Of a stretch of DNA of 46,989 nt, positions 35,155 through 42,282 are shown one piece after another. The stretch is taken from assembly GCA_030669305.1 (NCBI GenBank), contig DAOVDU010000006.1:1-46989 (forward strand), written 5' to 3'. Source of the stretch: Candidatus Aminicenantota bacterium. Lineage in GTDB: Bacteria; Acidobacteriota; Aminicenantia; Aminicenantales; Aminicenantaceae. Each line of letters opens with the position of its first letter. The stretch's first letter is position 1. Both the position numbers and the translations under genes were made by a program. A model generated the notes under the pieces. The model made no database searches. It was given only the letters and a program-made list of their open reading frames with translations, and was not told the origin of the DNA.

Positions 35155-37290
35155 TTATTTTCTTTTTAGTCCAAGTAGGAGAAAAATAAAACAAGAGGAG
35201 TTTAAGAGAAAAATATATCGCAGGAGCAGAGAAAGCCCTACTATCGGGATAAGAAAAGAGGATGCGGCGAGTGCTCCAAGAAAAGAGCCCAAAAGGTCTA
35301 AACCATAACCCAAACCATAGTTCTTTCTTTCCTGCAAAAAAAGATGATTGGAAACGACAAATAGATCTCCTCCTAAAAAGCCCATGGCAAGTAGAAAAAT
35401 AAAGAATAAAAATTCTGAGGGGTGAGCTTCCAGTGCAACGTTGAGAAGAAAGAGAAGGAGAACAAACCCAAACTGGATGAGAAGAATTTGTCTAAAGTCA
35501 ATTTTCCTCCTTTTTTTTCCATAAAAGGAACCTAAACACAGCCCGATCATGAAAGAAGCAAAAAGAAGAGCTATTCTATTGTAGAGGTAACCGAAGAAAG
35601 TTTGAAAGGAGATGATCATGATTATTTCGACCACTATTGTAGTGAATCCCATTACTGTAAGAGGTACAAGGTAGAAAGATGATTTTTTTCGCTTAAGCCC
35701 CAGGATAGATAGTAAAGCAATAAACAGAATTAGAGGAAAACCGAGCAACCAGAAAGAGCCAATTTTGGAGAAGAAGGAAAAAATCTTTGTCTCTAATCCT
35801 TTAAACTGTGTGCTCCAGAGTACAGAATTGTAGAAATAGGTTATGGGAGTTAAATCAAGGTTTAATACTTTTTTTCCTGAAATTATCCTTTCTTTTAAAA
35901 ATTCAATTCTACGTGGATTGAGGCGAGAGAAAAGGAGCTCGGGACTAACATAAAGGTTTTCAAGGCTTAGGCGTTCAATTTTTTGGCTGATTTCTTCAAA
36001 ATTCAAAGGAACAAGATTGGAAGATGCCAAGAAGATGTTTGTATCTCCAGGGACGACTTCAATCACAGGAAATACTTCTTTAAGAGTATGATAAAGCGAT
36101 GCAAGGAAGTTTTGCAGTTCAGGACTGATATAATTCTCAGCAGAAGAGATTCGGAAAGAGAAAATTCCTTGCCTGGTCATCTTTTCTTTGACTGTGAGAA
36201 AAAATTCTTTGGTGTAAAAACGGTTTATCTGAGCAGTTGCTGGATCAGGGAGATTAAGGATGATAATGTCGTATATTTTTTTTGTTTTGTTTAAAAAAGC
36301 CCTTCCGTCCTGATAGAAAATGTGGATTCGTTTGTTGTGAAAATACTTTTTTCCTTCTTTAGGGAGATATTGGAGAGAGAATCGGATTATTTCGGGGTCA
36401 AGCTCAACATAATCCACTTCAGTCTGAGGATATTTTAAAATTTGCTCCAGGCTTCCTCCAGCTCCTCCTCCTACCAGTAGCACATTGCTCGCGCTCGGAT
36501 TTTGCAAGAGGGCAAAATGGACAGATTCCTCTGATGAAGCTAAATCTGGGTAAGAATATATCAAAAGGCTGTTATTGAAGAGAGAGACCTGCTCTTCTGT
36601 TTTAAGTACCTGAAGTTTACCATAAGGAGTGTCTTTACTCTGAACGAGATGAAAAGGTTTCCAGTAAAGTTTTTGGGTGGGAAAATCAAAGGCAAAGAAA
36701 GTTGCGAGGAAGACAATAGTGAAGATGAGAAGAAGTACTTGTTTCCTTTTCCCGATTGAAAAGAAAATGATGAGAGAAATAAATACCCCGACAATGGATG
36801 TGGCCTGCCAGTTTGAAAAAATAGGAATCAGTAAAAAATAGACAGCTAGACCTGCTGTTGATGCCCCGATAGATTCCAGTAGATAAACTTGAGTAAGATT
36901 CCCTTTTAAAAAGTAAGCATTGAATACAAAAAGTATTCCCAGGGGAAAGCTAATAAAAAAGGATAATACCAGGCTAGAGATCAGCATTGGAATCGTTCCT
37001 GTAATTTCTCCAGGAAGGATTTTTAAGAAAAAACGTGAAAATCTGAGACAGATAAGGCAAAAATGAAACATAAGAATAATGGCATAATAGGCTTGAGGAA
37101 ATCTTATAAGGTTAAACTTTAATTTTGATGCAAAAATACTTCCCACACCACCCCATAGAAGCCATGTGGCAAGGAGGAGGCCAAACGTGATTTCGTTTCC
37201 ATAGAAATGGACAGAAAACTCTCTCAGAAGAAATATTTGAAAGGAAAGGGCTAAAAATCCCAACAAGAAAGGGGGAATCCATTTATTCAA
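35155..37290 (-). CDS. Membrane protein with central spermidine-synthase-like domain
   Basis: This 711-residue protein has a membrane N-terminus (about 5-205, several helices), a soluble methyltransferase-fold domain (about 215-400) and a second membrane region (about 510-705). The central domain shows GGGAGG (274-279), ELDPEII (296-302), QDGRAF (327-332) and NLPDP (346-350). In true spermidine synthases the corresponding motifs are GGGDGG and DSSDP, so two acidic residues that handle substrate are changed and polyamine synthesis is doubtful. Such fused proteins are common but uncharacterised. The start is a TTG at 37290 with AAGGAG 5 nt upstream. It may belong with the radical SAM gene, but a hairpin repeat separates them. 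Confidence 0.82.
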   Translation of the reverse strand: MNKWIPPFLLGFLALSFQIFLLREFSVHFYGNEITFGLLLATWLLWGGVGSIFASKLKFNLIRFPQAYYAIILMFHFCLICLRFSRFFLKILPGEITGTIPMLISSLVLSFFISFPLGILFVFNAYFLKGNLTQVYLLESIGASTAGLAVYFLLIPIFSNWQATSIVGVFISLIIFFSIGKRKQVLLLIFTIVFLATFFAFDFPTQKLYWKPFHLVQSKDTPYGKLQVLKTEEQVSLFNNSLLIYSYPDLASSEESVHFALLQNPSASNVLLVGGGAGGSLEQILKYPQTEVDYVELDPEIIRFSLQYLPKEGKKYFHNKRIHIFYQDGRAFLNKTKKIYDIIILNLPDPATAQINRFYTKEFFLTVKEKMTRQGIFSFRISSAENYISPELQNFLASLYHTLKEVFPVIEVVPGDTNIFLASSNLVPLNFEEISQKIERLSLENLYVSPELLFSRLNPRRIEFLKERIISGKKVLNLDLTPITYFYNSVLWSTQFKGLETKIFSFFSKIGSFWLLGFPLILFIALLSILGLKRKKSSFYLVPLTVMGFTTIVVEIIMIISFQTFFGYLYNRIALLFASFMIGLCLGSFYGKKRRKIDFRQILLIQFGFVLLLFLLNVALEAHPSEFLFFIFLLAMGFLGGDLFVVSNHLFLQERKNYGLGYGLDLLGSFLGALAASSFLIPIVGLSLLLRYIFLLNSSCFIFLLLGLKRK

Positions 37291-37318
37291 ACTGGCTCCT
37301 TTCTATACTGTAAAAGAA

Positions 37319-37389
37319 GAGTGAGGAGTAAGGAGTAAGGAGTAAACAGGAATAAAAATATATTACTCCTCACTCCTCACTCCTTACTT
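37319..37389. repeat. GAGTAAG-word hairpin
   Basis: The left arm (37319-37345, GTGAGGAGTAAGGAG...) pairs with the right arm (37364-37389) around an 18-nt AT-rich loop. The few mismatches are A/G changes that G-U pairs would tolerate. It lies between two minus-strand genes and could act as a terminator or processing site for the radical SAM transcript. Confidence 0.8.
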
Positions 37390-37394
37390 AGTCT

Positions 37395-38516
37395 TCAGGT
37401 CCAAACTCCTGGAATAATATGATTGCAATATTTACATCTCCCGTCCTTTAAATTGTTTTTCTGAATCTGATAGCCTCTTCTCTCTATAACTATTTTCTTG
37501 CAGTTGGGACAGAAAGTGTTTTCGGCCATATGCCCGGGGACATTTCCTATGTAGACATAATGAATTCCTTCTTCAAGAGCAATGTCTCGAACTTTTATTA
37601 GTGTTGATATAGGCGTTGGAGGAAGATTTTTCATAAGATACATGGGATGGAAGCGGGAAAAATGAAGCGGGATGTCAGGCCCGACCTCTCTCAATATCCA
37701 CTTGCACATTTTCCGGATTTCCTTAGTGCTATCGTTAAGTGTTGGAATGACTAGATAAACAATTTCGAGCCAAACATTGCTCGTCGCAACTATTTTTATA
37801 GCCTCAAGAACAGGCTGTAGTTCCCCTCTGACATAATTTGTGTAAAATTTCTGGGAGAAAGCTTTTAAATCTATTTTTATGCTGTCCACAACTTCAATCA
37901 ACTTTTCGAGAGGCTCAGGGTTTATATGCCCTCCAGTAATGACAACATTTTTAATGCCTTTTTTGCGTGCTTCTTTAGAAGTGTCAACCATGTATTCATA
38001 AAAGACAATAGGCTCGGAGTAGGTATAAGCAATTACAGGGCAGTTGTTTTTTTTGGCTGATTTTACGACTGAGTCAGGAGGAAAGTCTATATGATGAATC
38101 TGTTCAGGCCTTACTTGGGAGATCTCCCAATTCTGGCAGAACTTGCAGTTCACATTACACCCAGCTGTAGCAATGGATAGAGCTTGGCTTTTTGGGAGGA
38201 AGTGAAAGAGAGGTTTTTTTTCTATAGGATCGACATGTATAGAACAGGCTTTTCCATAGACCAGTGTGTAATATGTCCCGCCTATGTTTTCTCTAACGCC
38301 ACAGTAACCTCTTTCTTTATCACCCAGTTTGCAGAAACGGGGGCACAGAACACATTCAATTTCCCTATCCGGGTGCTTTTTGTAGAAGAGAGCTTCGACC
38401 TTGGAAAGATTTGCCTTCTCTTGGAAAGCATGCATATCTATGAGTAAAGAGGACATTCCGGAACAGGCTAAAATACTGGCACCTCCAGTTGTTTTGAAAA
38501 ATTGTCGTCGATTCAT
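37395..38516 (-). CDS. AmmeMemoRadiSam-system radical SAM enzyme with Tat-like signal
   Basis: This 373-residue radical SAM protein has the 4Fe-4S/SAM motif C120-x3-C124-x2-C127 (GCNVNCKFCQNW). It also has the family's N-terminal cysteine set ECVLCPRFC (54-62) plus YCGVRE, and a C-terminal zinc-like FCPNC...CKYC motif. It is close to pyruvate-formate-lyase-activating-type enzymes, with unknown substrate. The N-terminus, NRRQFFKTTGGASILACSG, looks like a twin-arginine signal, which would place an iron-sulfur SAM enzyme outside the cytoplasm or make this a degenerate leftover. The AMMECR1 and Memo partners that name the system are absent from the window. The DUF362 gene lies 37 bp upstream. Confidence 0.88.
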   Translation of the reverse strand: MNRRQFFKTTGGASILACSGMSSLLIDMHAFQEKANLSKVEALFYKKHPDREIECVLCPRFCKLGDKERGYCGVRENIGGTYYTLVYGKACSIHVDPIEKKPLFHFLPKSQALSIATAGCNVNCKFCQNWEISQVRPEQIHHIDFPPDSVVKSAKKNNCPVIAYTYSEPIVFYEYMVDTSKEARKKGIKNVVITGGHINPEPLEKLIEVVDSIKIDLKAFSQKFYTNYVRGELQPVLEAIKIVATSNVWLEIVYLVIPTLNDSTKEIRKMCKWILREVGPDIPLHFSRFHPMYLMKNLPPTPISTLIKVRDIALEEGIHYVYIGNVPGHMAENTFCPNCKKIVIERRGYQIQKNNLKDGRCKYCNHIIPGVWT

Positions 38517-38524
38517 TTTTTTCT

Positions 38525-38553
38525 CTTTACTCCTTACTCCTCACTCCTTACTT
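38525..38553. repeat. ACTCCTT-word repeat, single arm
   Basis: CTTTACTCCTTACTCCTCAC fills the gap between the radical SAM gene and the DUF362 gene and is the same word family as the hairpin at 37319-37389. On the coding strand it reads AAGGAGT, which resembles a ribosome-binding site 13 nt before the radical SAM start. Confidence 0.75.
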
Positions 38554-39540
38554 TCAAATTTCCTCCTCAATAATTTCAATCTCGTCCATATTTGCTTTTC
38601 CTAATCTCATTTTCTCGGCAGTTTTTAAATAGATAGGTTCCCTTTTTTCTTCTTTCAAGGAAGGAATGCCATGCTTGGCTCTCAGCTTTTCAATGATCTG
38701 CCATCCCACAAAATCAGCAGCTACTGGGTCCAGACCAAAAATTAGGGTTTCACATTTTTCTGCCCATTTAGAGTGGTAGGAGGGGCCTCGGTGGTATTGA
38801 ACGATTAGACCGTCCAGGATGGAAATTTTATGTTTTTTCTTGATATAAATCGTATCGAAAAGTTCAGCCACAAAGGGATTACAATTAGAATCATGGTATT
38901 TGTTTGGGTTATGGATGGCTCCGAAATAGTTCTTCATGCTTGCAGTCACTCCAGCCAAGCCGTGATCTTTTAGAACCGCCAGGCTGATAGAAGAAGTTAT
39001 AAAGTCAGATTGGATCGAGGAGAAAAGACTTCCTATGTTAAGATGTGATATAAGTTTACTATTGTAGCCAACACCCTGCGTATCTGTTCCCAAAATCTTA
39101 ATGCTGTTGCGATTAATATTTATGCGATATTTTGCATTCTTTAATTCGCGGTTGGTGCGGTCCCAGATAATGATGTTTTTTTGATGGATTCCGCAATCTT
39201 CTAAAAATTTTGCTAAAGATAGAGGGATCTCTGGGCGTGTAGAGAGCATTTTTCCGCTCAGTGTATTGATTTTTATTCCGACTCTGTCCCTTTCATTAAA
39301 AAGGATGCGAAGGCTTTCCTTCAAGTTTCTTTGTCCTGTTAAGATGCAAAGTCCTCGATTAAACATATGTATGAGTTTCTTTTGGTTTACTTCATCCCGT
39401 GTTAGGACTCCTTTTGCTTTGATAATGACGACTTTTGACCTGGACATTACAGTTAAAAAGTACTCCTCATTTAGATCTATGTCAAGATTAGCAAGACAAC
39501 ATATGGAGTTTAAACCGATTCCATAAATTTGACAACGCAT
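38554..39540 (-). CDS. DUF362 domain protein
   Basis: This 328-residue protein of the DUF362 family is recognised by KVVIIKAKG near the N-terminus, DRVGIKINTLSG, the central SLAVLKDHGLAGVTASMKNYFGA and DPVAADFVGW near the end. DUF362 proteins are often encoded beside iron-sulfur or radical SAM proteins, as here; the function is unknown. The first ~30 residues (GIGLNSICCLANL) are mildly hydrophobic and could be a decayed signal peptide. An alternative start at ATG 39447 would begin just before the conserved part, but neither start has a convincing ribosome-binding site. Confidence 0.8.
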   Translation of the reverse strand: MRCQIYGIGLNSICCLANLDIDLNEEYFLTVMSRSKVVIIKAKGVLTRDEVNQKKLIHMFNRGLCILTGQRNLKESLRILFNERDRVGIKINTLSGKMLSTRPEIPLSLAKFLEDCGIHQKNIIIWDRTNRELKNAKYRININRNSIKILGTDTQGVGYNSKLISHLNIGSLFSSIQSDFITSSISLAVLKDHGLAGVTASMKNYFGAIHNPNKYHDSNCNPFVAELFDTIYIKKKHKISILDGLIVQYHRGPSYHSKWAEKCETLIFGLDPVAADFVGWQIIEKLRAKHGIPSLKEEKREPIYLKTAEKMRLGKANMDEIEIIEEEI

Positions 39541-39576
39541 TCTAGAAAAACCTTTGAGGGAATAATTAAAATTTGT

Positions 39577-39892
39577 GGCTCTTCTCCAAAAGAGTTGGTA
39601 GGATCATAAGGATTCAAGGGGTCAAGGGGTCAGGGGTTCGAGTGACGTGCTGAAAAGTTACAAAGAGCAGAACGTTTGGCAAAGGTTCTATCAGCTATGT
39701 TTAGAAATTTACAAAATAACAAAAAGATTCCCTAATGGGTGTTATATTGAGACTGGTAAATTAGAGATACTACAGGAGGGGATAGGAGAGGTTGAGAGGA
39801 TGCTCAAAGCACTTCGTTAGAAAGAAAAGCACTTGACCCCTTGAATCCTTGAATCCTCGAACCCTTTGCATCAACTAATCGGGAGAAGAACC
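39577..39892 (+). mobile_element. IVS-like repeat element, copy B, with four-helix-bundle minigene
   Basis: This 316-bp unit begins GGCTCTTCTCC and ends GGGAGAAGAACC, imperfect inverted ends. Inside each end are complementary arrays: GATTCAAGGGGTCAAGGGG on the left and CCCCTTGAATCCTTGAATCC on the right, so the whole can fold into a long stem. The loop carries a reading frame for a shortened four-helix-bundle protein. Copies A (21569) and C (46920) share the ends. No transposase is present. The spacer 39541-40068 holds only this, a candidate promoter and a TTTGAG array. Confidence 0.7.
39647..39820 (+). pseudogene. Internally deleted four-helix-bundle (S23/IVP-type) protein gene
   Basis: A GTG-started frame of 57 codons ends at TAG 39820. 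Its first half reads SYKEQNVWQRFYQLCLEIYK, then ITKRFP, the usual first helix of the family. It then passes straight to IETGKLEILQEGIGEVERM and LKALR, the usual C-terminal helix. Full-length members have about 115-125 residues, so the middle two helices are missing without a frame break. It is either a decayed gene or a selected minigene; without expression data I call it a pseudogene. Confidence 0.65.
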
Positions 39893-39922
39893 AAATTTGT
39901 TATATAATTAGATAAAGTATCG

Positions 39923-39951
39923 TTGATTGAGTTTTTGCATTATATTATATA
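39923..39951 (+). promoter_or_regulatory. Candidate promoter for the DUF6599-like gene
   Basis: TTGATT at 39923-39928 and TATATA at 39946-39951 are separated by 17 nt in an AT-rich stretch. The start codon is ~115 nt downstream, and the TTTGAG array lies in the leader. Confidence 0.3.
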
Positions 39952-39965
39952 TTCTCTTCACAAGT

Positions 39966-39992
39966 TTTGAGATTTGAGATTTGAGTTTTGAG
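39966..39992. repeat. TTTGAG heptamer array x4
   Basis: TTTGAG is repeated four times at exact 7-nt spacing (39966, 39973, 39980, 39987), matching the array at 185-204. It lies in the leader of the DUF6599-like gene. Confidence 0.75.
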
Positions 39993-40068
39993 TTATTCTG
40001 ATAACAAAGCATTGTAAAAAAAGGTTTTAAAGACTAATATAGTTGAAAATTAAAATGGAGTATTCATA

Positions 40069-40986
40069 ATGAAAATTTTAATGGCTGGAAAAAATGTTAA
40101 AATATTTCTGGCGGTTATTCTTTGTGGTTCTTTTTTATGTGTAAATAGTATCCTTACAGAGGGGAAAAATGATTCAGCCCTCGGCTTCCTTTTACCTGAT
40201 ATAGCTTCGTGGAAACCTGCTGAATCGCCACAAAATTATTTTCCTGAGAATCTTTTTGAGTATATAAACGGAGCTGCGGAGATATACCTCGCTTATGATT
40301 TCAAAGAGTTGATCGTTGCTCAATATGAAAGGAGGGATTCTGAATTCAATGTTGCCGTAGAGATCTATGACATGGGGAATGGAAAGAATTCTTTCGGCAT
40401 CTACAGTGTTGAGCGCTATCCTGATAATAAATTTATCTCTGTTGGAACCCAAGGATATTTAGAAGATGAGGCATTAAACTTTCTGGTCGGCAAATATTAT
40501 ATCAAGCTTCTTTGTTTCGACTGTAACGGGAACTCTGATGACTATCTGAAGCTCTTTGCTCAGGAAATTGTGAAAAAGGTTAAAGATAAAGACGCTTTTC
40601 CTGTTCTTTTAAAAGCCTTTCCTAAGGAGGGACTGATTCCAAATACTGAAAAGTTTTTTTTGCGCAATTTCATGGGCTATGATTTTCTACACGATGGCTA
40701 TTTAGCTATTTATCGGCTCGAAAACCTTGATTTTGACTGTTTTCTGATTGAGGGTGAGAGTGAAGAAAAAACAAAACAAATGTTAAGACAATATCTGGAT
40801 GCAAAGAATAAGGAGAATATTCAGGAAATTCCTATGGGGTATTGTTTTGAAGACCGTTACTACCACAATATTTATATAGCAAGAGTTGGGAATTATATCT
40901 GTGGAGTGATGAAAATTGAGGAAGGCTTTAAAGAAGTAGGGGAGAGGTATTTGAAAACATTGATTCAGAATTTGAGAAATATTTAA
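40069..40986 (+). CDS. Secreted DUF6599-like protein
   Basis: This 305-residue protein has an N-terminal export signal (hydrophobic FLAVILCGSFLCVNSI, residues 12-27). The mature part contains LFEYINGAAEIYLAYDF followed by a beta-rich region with YDMGNGKNSFGIYS. That opening and the NGAAE motif resemble the DUF6599 family of Acidobacteria-related bacteria, from memory of the family and not from a search. The function is unknown; an extracytoplasmic location is likely. It converges on the Hpt gene with a 15-bp gap. Confidence 0.65.
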   Translation: MKILMAGKNVKIFLAVILCGSFLCVNSILTEGKNDSALGFLLPDIASWKPAESPQNYFPENLFEYINGAAEIYLAYDFKELIVAQYERRDSEFNVAVEIYDMGNGKNSFGIYSVERYPDNKFISVGTQGYLEDEALNFLVGKYYIKLLCFDCNGNSDDYLKLFAQEIVKKVKDKDAFPVLLKAFPKEGLIPNTEKFFLRNFMGYDFLHDGYLAIYRLENLDFDCFLIEGESEEKTKQMLRQYLDAKNKENIQEIPMGYCFEDRYYHNIYIARVGNYICGVMKIEEGFKEVGERYLKTLIQNLRNI

Positions 40987-41001
40987 TTTGGAATTTATGT
41001 T

Positions 41002-41352
41002 CTAATTATTTTTTAACAGAAATTCATTTAATTGTCTGAACTCTTGGTCTAAAAGAGTTAAAGCTTTTTTTGCTTTCTCAATATTTTTTTCTTTTCCGGC
41101 CATTTCCATTTGATAAGAGGCTTCTTGAAGTGAAGGTAGGCTTAAATTTCCAGATGAGCCTTTTAAACTATGTCCAATCTCTTTAACCTGATCAAGATTT
41201 TCTTGTTCAACAGCTTTTTGAAGCTGGACGAATTTTTCTCCAAAATCTTCGATATAAAGATCAATGAGTTCTTTAAGAAAGGATGCATCCCCGCCTACTC
41301 TTTCCAGGGCAGAGGAATAATCAATGATTTTTGAATTTTGTTCATTTCTCAT
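41002..41352 (-). CDS. Histidine phosphotransfer (Hpt) protein
   Basis: This 116-residue protein is a single Hpt domain. The phospho-accepting histidine is H61 in EIGHSLKGSSGNL, the canonical HxLKGxxxxLG-type motif. Hpt proteins pass phosphate between the receiver domain of a hybrid kinase and a response regulator. It is the last gene of a four-gene minus-strand set with a hybrid kinase and two REC-GGDEF proteins, giving all parts of a phosphorelay in one place. It follows the REC-GGDEF gene after 27 bp. Confidence 0.9.
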   Translation of the reverse strand: MRNEQNSKIIDYSSALERVGGDASFLKELIDLYIEDFGEKFVQLQKAVEQENLDQVKEIGHSLKGSSGNLSLPSLQEASYQMEMAGKEKNIEKAKKALTLLDQEFRQLNEFLLKNN

Positions 41353-41379
41353 TTTTTGAACTCTTATCTTATTAACTCA

Positions 41380-42267
41380 TCAATTGGTAACAATACAATT
41401 CCGTCCCTTATTTTTTGCTTTATATAGTGCATTATCACTAGCTTTTATTAGTTCTTCAGCAGAAATATCTGGAATGGTTTCTGTTGAGACGGCACCAATG
41501 CTGATTGTAACACTCATAGGACCTGTTTCAGTCTTTATTTTTCGGTCACAGACAAAGTGGCGAATGCGGTCTGCGATTTTTTTTACATTGGACAAAGTGC
41601 AATTTGGAAGAATCATGAGCAGTTCATCCCCGCCGTATCGGCCAATTTCATCATATTTACGTGTATTTTTTTTCAAACGAGAAGATATCTTTTGCAAAAC
41701 AGAATCGCCGCAGAGATGTCCGTATGTGTCATTGATTTTTTTAAAATTATCGATATCGAGCATGATAATAGCAACAGGTTTATTTTCTCTATGACTGCGA
41801 TGAATTTCTTTATCTAGGGTTCGGAGAATACTCCTTCGGTTCCAGAGCTTTGTCAAGCTGTCTCTATTTGCCAGCCTTTCAAGCTCATTTGTAAGCTCGA
41901 TGATTCGTTTACCAGTATTAAGGCGAGCTTTCAATTCAAGGTATTTAAAAGGTTTAGTGATATAATCATCAGCTCCGGCATTAAAGCCTTCAATAATATC
42001 TTCTTGGCGGTCTTTTGATGTGAGTAGGATTATATATAGATATTTTTCTTTCTTTTCTTGGCGAATTTTTCGGCAGAGTTCAACTCCTTCAATCTCAGGC
42101 ATCATCCAGTCAAGAATAGCCAGGCTTATTTTTTTATCGTCTTGAATAACTTGCCAGGCTTCTTCACCATTTTTTGTGATAACAACCTCATACCCCCATT
42201 TTGTCATATTTCTTTTTAAAATTTTGGAAGATACGGGGTCATCTTCTGCAATGAGTACCTTTATCAT
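41380..42267 (-). CDS. REC-GGDEF response regulator, probable diguanylate cyclase
   Basis: This 295-residue protein has an N-terminal receiver domain (phospho-acceptor D53 in LAILDWMMP) and a C-terminal GGDEF domain. The active-site motif is GGDEL (212-216). An inhibitory I-site, RKYD (203-206), lies five residues before it, so product feedback is expected. The enzyme would make cyclic di-GMP from GTP when phosphorylated, probably by the hybrid kinase encoded 15 bp upstream, via the Hpt protein. It resembles PleD/WspR-type regulators. Confidence 0.93.
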   Translation of the reverse strand: MIKVLIAEDDPVSSKILKRNMTKWGYEVVITKNGEEAWQVIQDDKKISLAILDWMMPEIEGVELCRKIRQEKKEKYLYIILLTSKDRQEDIIEGFNAGADDYITKPFKYLELKARLNTGKRIIELTNELERLANRDSLTKLWNRRSILRTLDKEIHRSHRENKPVAIIMLDIDNFKKINDTYGHLCGDSVLQKISSRLKKNTRKYDEIGRYGGDELLMILPNCTLSNVKKIADRIRHFVCDRKIKTETGPMSVTISIGAVSTETIPDISAEELIKASDNALYKAKNKGRNCIVTN

Positions 42268-42282
42268 TTTTATCTCAATTCC

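Noticed and set aside
37319-38553. CRISPR-like repeats
   Set aside because: The repeat units are 7-8 nt words in hairpins with no regular spacers and no cas genes.
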